From NCBI GenBank assembly GCA_041671305.1, contig JBAZBX010000023.1, forward strand, positions 1 to 11,237: DNA of 11,237 bases. Reading direction: 5' to 3'. Below, piece after piece: positions 1-6,674 of this stretch; positions within the stretch are counted from its first letter, which is position 1, and every line of letters begins with the position of its first letter. The notes below the pieces were generated by a model. It ran no database searches. It saw only the letters and a list, made by a program, of their open reading frames with translations, and was not told the origin of the DNA. Source of the DNA: CAIPBY01 sp041671305. Lineage in GTDB: Bacteria; Patescibacteriota; Patescibacteriia; 2-01-FULL-39-33. Both the position numbers and the translations under genes were made by a program.

Positions 1-2
1 CG

Positions 3-3000
3 GGTGATCCGCGGGAGGGTATTGTTTTTGCTGATACGGTAAATGGATTAGATATGGCTATAAGCCAAGCATGGACTCATGCATCTATATATACGGTTGG
101 ATCTGCCGGTTGGAATGGTGATTTGCTTTTTGCAACTGATGGCAATAATGCTAAATCTACTGGTTTAACAGAAAAAATGCGGATAACCCACGATGGCTAT
201 ATTGGTATTGGGACTGCTACTCCCGATGTCAAATTGGTTGTTGGCGGTGGCGTTGGCGATGGCAATATTATGGGCATCAATGGTGCTGATAATCAGTATA
301 CTGGCTTGCGTCTAAGTGTAGCCAACATTGAAAAATGGTTTGTTGGTATGGATAGTACGGTTAACGAAAATGATTTAATGATATCCAGAAATGGTCATGC
401 GACTAATACTGATAATAATATAAGAATTGTAAATACAGCAGGCGCTCCAAGTTTTGTTCAAATAATGAATAAAAACAATGCTGCCGGCTTTTCAGTTATA
501 GACATGGCTTCTGGCTATTCCGCTTCTAATCAAAGAGCAATTTCTGGCCGTTCTCTCAGTGGTTGGTCTGGGTATTTTAATGGTGGTAAGGGTTTTTACG
601 TGGATAAGCTATGTATCGGCGCACAAGCCAGTACTTCCATTTGCCAAACTTCTTGGCCGACCAACGCCACTCCGACTTTGGCACAGGTCATAAATGAAAA
701 CCCGAATGCAAGCAGTGTAGTCAAGGATGTCGCAGTTGGCAAGAATTTTTATGCCAATGGCGGTGAAATAAAAGGAGGTTGGTTGCATGCTTCATCGTCA
801 TCCGGTTTTAGTAGTATTAAGAGTAAATTAAGTGTTGGAATTAATACTGAAGCCGCTTCAACTTTTTATGCTTATAATAGTAAAAATTATACTATTGCAA
901 ATCCTAACGATTCAGCAGCTATTTGGGGAAAGTCAGATAAGGGTAGTGCTGCTAACTTTGTAAATGGTAGTCCTTCTGTGTCGTCTTGGGGGTTCCAACA
1001 GCCAACAGTCGTTGCTCAACATTTGGGAAGTAATAATGTGGCTAGTGCTATTTATGCCGAGAATTATTCTACTCTTGCTAGTAGTCAAGCTGTTTATGCT
1101 AGCTCAACTGGCGGTTGGGCAGGGTATTTTACTGGCGGTACTGGCAAATTATTTGCCAAGCAGATTTGTTTAGGCGATGAAGATAATTGTCTAACAACTT
1201 GGCCGACTTCTTCTAGTACGAGTAGTTCGCAGTGGGTTTCAACCACCAATCCAGTTGGTATTGCCTATACTGTTACTGGTGGCCATGTTGGCATAGGAAC
1301 AACTAAAGCTGGCGGTGCTTTGCATGTAAATAGTGGCACTAATGGCAAGACAGCTTTATTTGAAAGAAGTAGTATAGGTAATAATAATACATTAAATGAA
1401 GCTATAAGATTGATGGCTACCAAAACAACACCCGCGGGTGATGGCTTGGGCTCGTCTGTTGGTTTTTATATAAATGACAACGAAACCCCATCTCCTTCTC
1501 CACTTGGAGCTATTGGAGCAGTTATGGCTAATAATGATAAAAACACTGGCAACTTAGTTTTTAGACCATCAAATAATGGCTATCAGCCAGTTTCTATGAT
1601 AATCAATTATTTAGGTGATGTGGGTGTTGGTACTGTTAGTCCAAATAGCACTGCCGGAACAGTTTTGCATGTTAAAAGCACTGGTAATGCTGAAATTGAT
1701 TTGCAATCAGGAACCACCAATACTCATTGGGGCATCTATGCAACCAATGACACTAACGACGATTTAGTCGTTTGGAAAGGAGGCAATGATTTATTGAGAT
1801 TAAGCAATGATGGCGGCGTGGCTAGCTTGAATAATTTACGAATAAATAGTAATGGCAATGTGGGGATTAATAGAATCATTGATAGTGAGTCTGTCTTGTC
1901 AGTAAATGCAACCGGAAAAAGAAATGGCATACTTATAGAGAAAAACAGCAACGTATCTTCTAACGGAAGCGACTCAGTTTTGAATTTAATCGGATCAAAT
2001 GTTGATGACGTTATTAGAGTGACAAATTATAATACTGTCGATACTAGTGATAAAACTATTCATTCAGTTGCGTCTGCCGGTTGGTCCGGATATTTTACTG
2101 GCGGTAGGGGTTTATATGCCAGCCAGCTTTGTCTGGGTGGAGAAACGGCAGCTGATTGCAAAACTTCTTGGCCGACTGGTTCCGGCTCTTATACCACTTC
2201 AACTTTGGCGCAAATTTTGACTGCCGGAGCTAATGCCAGCAGTTATACTGGTGGTGTTATATTGGGAAGCGGAACTAGCAATTCACTTGATGTAGGAGGA
2301 GCAATTACAGGTAGCTGGATTCATGCCACCGGTTTTGGTAACAATACTATTACTGGAAAATTAGGCATAGGTTATGCTAACGGTTATGCCCCGACGGAGA
2401 GTTTAGAGGTTTTTGGAACCTACTTTGGCTCCGGTGCTCGTATTGCTAACGCTTTCATCGGAGTTGATCCCAATAGTACTGGAACGGCTAGTTTTATGAA
2501 TTATAATATGAAGGATGATCTTACTGCTTATGCCATATCACAAGGCAATGATGGGACAACCTATATTAATTCCAGACTTAATTATTCCATTAAATTCAGG
2601 AATAATAATTTAGATACTATGATATTGACAAATGCGGGTAGGCTGGGAATCGGAACTGTAACTCCGGATTCGGATTTAAAATTACATGTCGTTGGCAACA
2701 TTGGCGCAACAAGTTATTGCGACACTAATGGTGAAAATTGTAAAAGTATCACTGATTTGAGCTTATGGGCTACTAGCAGTAGTAATATTTATAGAAATTC
2801 GGGTAATGTTGGTATCGGTTCGTCTACGCCATCAACCAAGCTGGTAGTTCAGGGTAGTAGTGCATCAGGAGATGGTATTGTAGTAAAAACTGATGGTACG
2901 GCCTCTGGTTTTGTTAAGGTTTTTAATAGTTCCAATAAAGGAGGTGGGATGATCGCTTATTCTCCTGTCGCCGCCTCACCTAATACAAACAGAGTTGGAT

Positions 3001-3575
3001 TTGTTTCATATGCTGGTTCCGCTGGTGTCAACATTGCAGCACAAGACACTAATGGCACCATAAATCTTCTGACAGGTGGCAATAATATCAGGATGTCTAT
3101 AGGCTCTGCCGGTGTGGTTTCTATTGGTGGTCCTTCATCTGGTAGCGGTGACGCTTTGGTTGTTGGTGATGGCTCCGGTGAAGGGGATATTGTTGGTATT
3201 AGGGGCGCAAACGATCAATATGTCGGAACTAAAATCGTTACTCTTTCCACGGAAAGATGGTTTTCCGGTAGAAATAACGTTGGAGATTTTGTCATAAGAG
3301 CTGATGGTTCTGATTCTGTTAACGCTAAAGATGTTTTAACTTTAAAAGAGGATGGTATTGTTAAACTTTCATATATAGCTGATAATAACAATCCTAGCAA
3401 TCCAACTGGCATAAAGCTTTGTTCAGCTTACAATAATGATTGCAATGAAGAGAATGAGGGTGGTATGATTTACTGCATGGGTCTGTTAAATACTGAGTTT
3501 AAGGGATGTCGCAGACGAATAGATGGCGGAAGTCCTAGCGGGTTTAGTTTTGAATGGGTAAAATTAAGTCCTTAA
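3..3575 (+). CDS. Giant repetitive fibre-like surface protein (5' partial)
   Basis: The frame is open to the left edge, so the N-terminus is missing; the first internal ATG is at 54 (residue 1 here), giving 1,173 residues from there. The protein is low in charge and rich in Gly, Ser, Asn and Thr. At least eight short modules begin G-x-x-G-I-G, often followed by a TPxxKLxV-type strand, at residues about 48, 410, 521, 601, 768, 862, 917 and 1020. Such modules resemble those of phage tail fibres and trimeric fibrous adhesins. Three GW-S/A-GYF modules with a paired-Cys segment and a TSWPT-like end are interspersed. All 12 cysteines lie in six close pairs. The tail (about 1119-1173) is Cys-bearing and ends FSFEWVKLSP; I see no S74-type autocleaving chaperone. 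The role is probably an extracellular fibre or adhesin, inferred from composition and repeats. A signal peptide or prepilin leader would lie upstream. It precedes another exported protein and the pilus operon. Confidence 0.85.
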   Translation, partial: GDPREGIVFADTVNGLDMAISQAWTHASIYTVGSAGWNGDLLFATDGNNAKSTGLTEKMRITHDGYIGIGTATPDVKLVVGGGVGDGNIMGINGADNQYTGLRLSVANIEKWFVGMDSTVNENDLMISRNGHATNTDNNIRIVNTAGAPSFVQIMNKNNAAGFSVIDMASGYSASNQRAISGRSLSGWSGYFNGGKGFYVDKLCIGAQASTSICQTSWPTNATPTLAQVINENPNASSVVKDVAVGKNFYANGGEIKGGWLHASSSSGFSSIKSKLSVGINTEAASTFYAYNSKNYTIANPNDSAAIWGKSDKGSAANFVNGSPSVSSWGFQQPTVVAQHLGSNNVASAIYAENYSTLASSQAVYASSTGGWAGYFTGGTGKLFAKQICLGDEDNCLTTWPTSSSTSSSQWVSTTNPVGIAYTVTGGHVGIGTTKAGGALHVNSGTNGKTALFERSSIGNNNTLNEAIRLMATKTTPAGDGLGSSVGFYINDNETPSPSPLGAIGAVMANNDKNTGNLVFRPSNNGYQPVSMIINYLGDVGVGTVSPNSTAGTVLHVKSTGNAEIDLQSGTTNTHWGIYATNDTNDDLVVWKGGNDLLRLSNDGGVASLNNLRINSNGNVGINRIIDSESVLSVNATGKRNGILIEKNSNVSSNGSDSVLNLIGSNVDDVIRVTNYNTVDTSDKTIHSVASAGWSGYFTGGRGLYASQLCLGGETAADCKTSWPTGSGSYTTSTLAQILTAGANASSYTGGVILGSGTSNSLDVGGAITGSWIHATGFGNNTITGKLGIGYANGYAPTESLEVFGTYFGSGARIANAFIGVDPNSTGTASFMNYNMKDDLTAYAISQGNDGTTYINSRLNYSIKFRNNNLDTMILTNAGRLGIGTVTPDSDLKLHVVGNIGATSYCDTNGENCKSITDLSLWATSSSNIYRNSGNVGIGSSTPSTKLVVQGSSASGDGIVVKTDGTASGFVKVFNSSNKGGGMIAYSPVAASPNTNRVGFVSYAGSAGVNIAAQDTNGTINLLTGGNNIRMSIGSAGVVSIGGPSSGSGDALVVGDGSGEGDIVGIRGANDQYVGTKIVTLSTERWFSGRNNVGDFVIRADGSDSVNAKDVLTLKEDGIVKLSYIADNNNPSNPTGIKLCSAYNNDCNEENEGGMIYCMGLLNTEFKGCRRRIDGGSPSGFSFEWVKLSP
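228..395 (+). repeat. Terminal module pair, left copy
   Basis: This codes for a stretch of about 55 residues with the pattern KLVVG, GD-G-x-I-x-GI-x-GA-x-x-QY-x-G, E-K-WF-x-G and a D-x-x-I-x-x-x-G end. The same pattern recurs near the C-terminal end of the protein at 3150-3308. The copies align without needing large gaps and differ at roughly half of positions by eye. Confidence 0.65.
558..660 (+). repeat. GWSGYF / paired-Cys module, copy 1
   Basis: Coding repeat inside the giant fibre protein: GWSGYF, then a GG-K-G stretch, LC, nine residues, a second Cys, and TSWPT. It is followed at about 675-842 by a second half with TLAQ, NASS, a GG-x-I-x-G-x-W-x-HA stretch and KLSVG. The same order recurs in copy 3, so the full unit is about 280-300 bp. 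The DNA has diverged more than the protein, which points to an old duplication. Confidence 0.8.
1110..1209 (+). repeat. GWAGYF / paired-Cys module, copy 2
   Basis: Second copy: GWAGYFTGG, IC, six residues, Cys, TTWPT. Here the TLAQ half is absent. Instead the module runs through a Ser-rich linker and a W-V-S-T-T segment into GHVGIGT. That linker arrangement recurs at about 2758-2820 (LWATSSSN to GNVGIGS), so modules have been shuffled between positions. Confidence 0.75.
2076..2178 (+). repeat. GWSGYF / paired-Cys module, copy 3
   Basis: Third copy: AGWSGYFTGG, LC, eight residues, Cys, TSWPT. It is followed by the TLAQ/NASS/GSWIHA half at about 2202-2369, matching the order in copy 1. A related partial start (GSAGWNGD) is seen near 100-120 at the left end of the visible protein. 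Confidence 0.8.
3150..3308 (+). repeat. Terminal module pair, right copy
   Basis: This is the counterpart of 228-395: ALVVG, GEGDIVGI, GA-N-D-QY-V-G, ER-WF-S-G, then D-F-V-I-R-A-D-G. It lies just before the unique Cys-bearing C-terminal domain. Its position nearly 1,000 residues from the left copy suggests the fibre grew by duplicating whole blocks. Confidence 0.65.
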
Positions 3576-3650
3576 TTAGTTGCTTTTAAATATCTCATCA
3601 TTTGACTTGTAGGGTTTTAATGTTTGTTTACCTTCAATAATTTTTTTATA

Positions 3651-5432
3651 ATGATTCATCATACTTTCCACAAAGCGGTTAAATACAGCTCGTTGATAAT
3701 GATAGCTATAATTTTAATTCTGGCTGGATTGCTATTTTGGAATTTTCAAAGTACCAAAGCGAACAGCGTGGATGATTATCAGCTGACTGGCTGGATTTGG
3801 TCCAAATATTATTCCTGGGTTTCGTTAAATTCTAAGAATTGTCAGAATAATCCGAGTTGCAGCGAGAATCAATCTTATGCGGTTAGAAAAGCCACCACGG
3901 GAGAAATTTACGGTTGGGGCTGGTCGGCATATCTTGGTTGGGTTTGTTTCGGTTCAACTTGTATTACTGATGCCACCAACATTTGCAATGACCAACCCGG
4001 TTGTAATCCCAGCGCATTTGGCACGGTAACGCCTTTAGGAGGATGGAAAATTTCTGTAGATAACAATGAAGCCATGTTCGGCTGGGCCAAGATATTATCC
4101 ATGGGTGATCAGGGATGGATATCGTTTGGTGGCGTTCCTTCCTCATCTCTCTCTGTTTATCCGGTTTGTTATAATTGTTCCCCGGCTTGCGTTTCTTGGA
4201 AGCCGAGCAGTACTCCTCCATTGTGCTTGAAATTTTCTACCAGCACTTATGATAATTGCAAAACTTGTTTTTCCACAGGTAAGTTGGATGGCATTCCACT
4301 GCCGCTTGGCACTTCGCCTGACTTGGCAGTAGTGGGCGGAAGCGGAAAGTTATCCTTTAATTGTAAAGGGACGGCGGGCTCGGTTTGCAGAACAGTAGAA
4401 TCTTCAATTAGCGGGGCCAAAAGAATAGAATGTGATGTTTGTTCTTCAACGAATGCTTTTGGCTCGGGAATAAATACCGAGGACGGCTCGCTTATTGGTT
4501 GGGCCTGGAATGCCAATGCCGAAAGCAAAGATATCGGCGGTGGTTGGTTCCATTTGAATGTGGATTATGGCAATGCCGGAATACTTTATCCCTGGCTGGA
4601 AACTAATTACGGCTCAATATATGGAAAGAACGATATTAGGCAGAAAGGAACATTGGGAAAGACCAATGCCACTTATTGCATCTTTGCCAAAGATATTTCT
4701 GGAGTTAATTCTGGCAACTGTGATGTGATCGGAGTCAATTTGGATTTTCCAATTTCTTCGTCTACAAATGTCTATCGCAACGCCTTGGGGAAAATTGATG
4801 TCAAAGGATTGGAAAATGTATTGTCTTGTACGGGCAAGACATGTTATAATAAATATGGAAATGAAATTGTTTCCGCAACTAAGTTAGGGGGACAACTTTC
4901 TTTGGACAATAAAGTGTATGTTTCTGCCAGTGATTTGACTATAGGCAGCGGATTGGTTTTTGATAACGGAGCCAAATATGGCAATGGCACGATTATTGTA
5001 AATGGCAACTTGATAATAAATAATAATTTTTCATACGTTCCTTTGGGTGGCATTACGGATTTGAATAGATTGGCTTCGGCGGCTTGGATTGTAAAAGGGG
5101 ATGTGATTATAAATGGCAATGTGACTAGCACAGTTGGAGCATTTGTAGTCTTGGGCAAAGACGGGGCAGTTCTTCAAGCTGAAAGTGGAAGTTTGACTGA
5201 TGATTATCCTAAGTACAAGAAAACAGATTATGGAGTAGTTTTTTCCAGTTCTTCCAATAACCCATTGACTGTTTATGGACTGTTGGTCGCCAGAGCGTTT
5301 GATTTTAGAAGAACATTTGCGGATCCTATTCAGGGATCAGAGAGAATAATCTATGACGGCAGAATTATTGCCAATCCACCTCCGGGGTTCAAAGGTTTTG
5401 TGGAAGGGTTGCCAGTGATGAAAGATTTTTAA
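3651..5432 (+). CDS. Exported Trp-motif, Cys-rich surface protein
   Basis: I place the start at ATG 3651 (593 residues). A TTG nine codons upstream (3624) keeps the same frame and is a possible alternative; a weak AGGG lies nine bases before it. A basic N-terminus precedes a hydrophobic stretch at residues 13-32 and a possible signal peptidase site at STKA-NS (residue 37). Four Trp-rich motifs of the GWxWSxxxGWxxF type follow near residues 47, 88, 144 and 283; I associate these with CPR surface proteins. The middle, about 60-265, is Cys-rich with several CxxC pairs, suggesting disulphides or metal binding. The C-terminal 150 residues (from about 444) alternate short strands (GTIIVNGNLIINNN, WIVKGDVIINGNV), resembling a bactofilin-like or short beta-helix fold, and end with a conserved-looking PPPGFKGF segment. 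Function is unknown; a cell-wall-anchored or secreted surface protein is likely. It lies 75 bp after the fibre gene. Confidence 0.8.
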   Translation: MIHHTFHKAVKYSSLIMIAIILILAGLLFWNFQSTKANSVDDYQLTGWIWSKYYSWVSLNSKNCQNNPSCSENQSYAVRKATTGEIYGWGWSAYLGWVCFGSTCITDATNICNDQPGCNPSAFGTVTPLGGWKISVDNNEAMFGWAKILSMGDQGWISFGGVPSSSLSVYPVCYNCSPACVSWKPSSTPPLCLKFSTSTYDNCKTCFSTGKLDGIPLPLGTSPDLAVVGGSGKLSFNCKGTAGSVCRTVESSISGAKRIECDVCSSTNAFGSGINTEDGSLIGWAWNANAESKDIGGGWFHLNVDYGNAGILYPWLETNYGSIYGKNDIRQKGTLGKTNATYCIFAKDISGVNSGNCDVIGVNLDFPISSSTNVYRNALGKIDVKGLENVLSCTGKTCYNKYGNEIVSATKLGGQLSLDNKVYVSASDLTIGSGLVFDNGAKYGNGTIIVNGNLIINNNFSYVPLGGITDLNRLASAAWIVKGDVIINGNVTSTVGAFVVLGKDGAVLQAESGSLTDDYPKYKKTDYGVVFSSSSNNPLTVYGLLVARAFDFRRTFADPIQGSERIIYDGRIIANPPPGFKGFVEGLPVMKDF

Positions 5433-5443
5433 GCAGATACAAA

Positions 5444-5492
5444 GTGTCATTCCGACCGAGCGCAACAAGCGCGAGTGGAGGAATCCCTTTCA
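5444..5492. repeat. REP-like imperfect palindrome
   Basis: The intergenic stretch begins GTGTCATTCCGACC and ends GAGGAATCCC. Between 5449 and 5484 it can fold as ATTCC/GGAAT, then CC/GG with a G-U pair, then GCGC-AACAA-GCGC, with small internal loops. It is much more GC-rich than its surroundings. From memory it matches a widespread family of bacterial intergenic elements with TGTCATTCCGA and GAGGAATCC ends. It could also weaken read-through from the upstream gene, but no U-tract follows immediately. Only one copy is present here. Confidence 0.6.
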
Positions 5493-5502
5493 TTTAATAA
5501 AA

Positions 5503-5536
5503 CCATTTAATTAAAAGTTAAAATTTAAAATAGTCT
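5503..5536 (+). promoter_or_regulatory. Possible pilM promoter region (weak)
   Basis: AT-rich sequence in front of pilM. It holds two -10-like hexamers, TAAAAT at 5519-5524 and TAAAAT at 5526-5531. The second ends five bases before the pilM ATG, the spacing seen at leaderless promoters in some bacteria. No Shine-Dalgarno is visible and no convincing -35 is present. The repeated octamer CATTTAAT (5491-5498, 5504-5511) and the palindrome TTTAATTAAA (5506-5515) lie just upstream. This is inference from short AT-rich matches only. Confidence 0.2.
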
Positions 5537-6655
5537 ATGTCCATTTTTTCATCAAAAAACGAAAGCTACTTGGGGATAGATTTGGGAACTTCATCAATTA
5601 AGATTTGCGAGCTGGCAAACGTTGGAGGACGTCCCAGGTTAGTAACTTATGGTTTTAGCGAGAAAAATATCGGATCAAACGGCAATGATAATTTGCTCAA
5701 TCAAACCGAGGAAACGGCTTCAGCCATCAAGAGCATTTGTGAGAAATCTTCCGCGACCAGCAAAAAGGTGGTGACTGCCTTGCCTAATTTTTCTGTTTTT
5801 ACTTCAATCTTGAATTTGCCTAATTTACCCAAAAAAGAACTAGCTTCAGCTATCAGCTGGGAAGCCAAAAAAATTATTCCGACTCCTTTGGAAGAAGTGA
5901 TATTGGATTGGAAAATAGTAGATGAGATAGAGAGTACAAGTGGCGCGGACGTATCCTCAACTCCGGGTAATCCCCAGCAGACCACATCATTCAAAAGAAT
6001 ATTTTCCAAGCCGCACAAGAATTTGAGAATCTTACTTACTGGAGCCAATAAAACATTGGTTAAGAAATATATTGATATTTTTGGCAAAGCGGATTTGAAT
6101 TTGTTGAGTTTGGAGACTGAGAATTTTGCTCTCATCAGATCTTTGGTCGGCAATGATAAATCAAATATTTTGCTCATAGATTTGGGAGCGACCACTTCAA
6201 GCATTACGGTAGTAGAAAAGGGCATACCGGTACTAAGCAGGAGCTTGGAATTGGGCGGACAGATGATTACCAAGGCTATTTCAGTTAGCTTAAATATTAA
6301 TTTAGATAGAGCAGAACAGTTCAAACAGGATATGTCGCTGGACAATGAAACGGCAGATAACTCACTCCCTCAAACCGTAGAAAAATCTTTTTCGGCTATA
6401 CTTCATGAAATCAAATACACCATGAGCCTTTATGAAAGCCAGAATAAGCACAAAATAGAGAAGATAATTCTTTCTGGCGGTTCTTCTCTTTTGGGTCATC
6501 TTCCCAAATATTTATCCGATACCCTGGGAGTCAATACTTACATTGGAGATCCTTGGGCGAGAATCGTCTTTCCGATGGAGCTTAAGCCGATTTTGGATAG
6601 AATTGGAGCCAGATTTGCGGTGGCGGTAGGACTCGCCATGAGAGATATTAACTAA
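5537..6655 (+). CDS. pilM: Type IV pilus assembly protein PilM
   Basis: PilM is an actin/FtsA-like cytoplasmic ATP-binding protein. It docks on the N-terminal tail of PilN and links the pilus membrane complex to the motor. The fold is clear: phosphate-1 motif GIDLGTSSIK at residues 13-22, phosphate-2 motif LIDLGATTSS at 213-222 (Asp215), and adenosine motif ILSGGSSLLG with Gly314-Gly315. The family hallmark around residues 104-116 (SAISWEAKKIIP) is also present. The length of 372 is near the family norm (about 350); a polar Ser/Thr/Gln-rich insert at about 131-160 accounts for the excess. No signal or membrane segment is present, as expected. It is the first gene of the pilus operon, 19 nt before pilN. 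The ATG at 5537 has no Shine-Dalgarno, but the start fits the family, with the first strand beginning at residue 11. Confidence 0.95.
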   Translation: MSIFSSKNESYLGIDLGTSSIKICELANVGGRPRLVTYGFSEKNIGSNGNDNLLNQTEETASAIKSICEKSSATSKKVVTALPNFSVFTSILNLPNLPKKELASAISWEAKKIIPTPLEEVILDWKIVDEIESTSGADVSSTPGNPQQTTSFKRIFSKPHKNLRILLTGANKTLVKKYIDIFGKADLNLLSLETENFALIRSLVGNDKSNILLIDLGATTSSITVVEKGIPVLSRSLELGGQMITKAISVSLNINLDRAEQFKQDMSLDNETADNSLPQTVEKSFSAILHEIKYTMSLYESQNKHKIEKIILSGGSSLLGHLPKYLSDTLGVNTYIGDPWARIVFPMELKPILDRIGARFAVAVGLAMRDIN

Positions 6656-6674
6656 ATTTTTAATAATTTATATA

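Noticed and set aside
3602..3630. TTGACT with a possible TGTTTA 17 bp downstream as promoter of the Trp-motif gene
   Set aside because: The -35 is good but the -10 matches only about half of the consensus; in AT-rich sequence such pairs are common. Kept out of the feature list.
3620..3640. Tiny ORF (ATG to TAA, six codons) behind an AGGG before the Trp-motif gene
   Set aside because: Too short, no leader-peptide features such as codon runs or a following terminator; chance is the simplest explanation.
3576..3650. Rho-independent terminator after the fibre gene
   Set aside because: No stable hairpin followed by a T-run could be found; the T-run at 3641-3647 has no stem before it.
5701..6345. 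Long minus-strand open frame (214 codons) opposite pilM
   Set aside because: It lies wholly within a clearly coding pilM on the other strand; its translation shows no recognisable domain and it is a codon-usage shadow.
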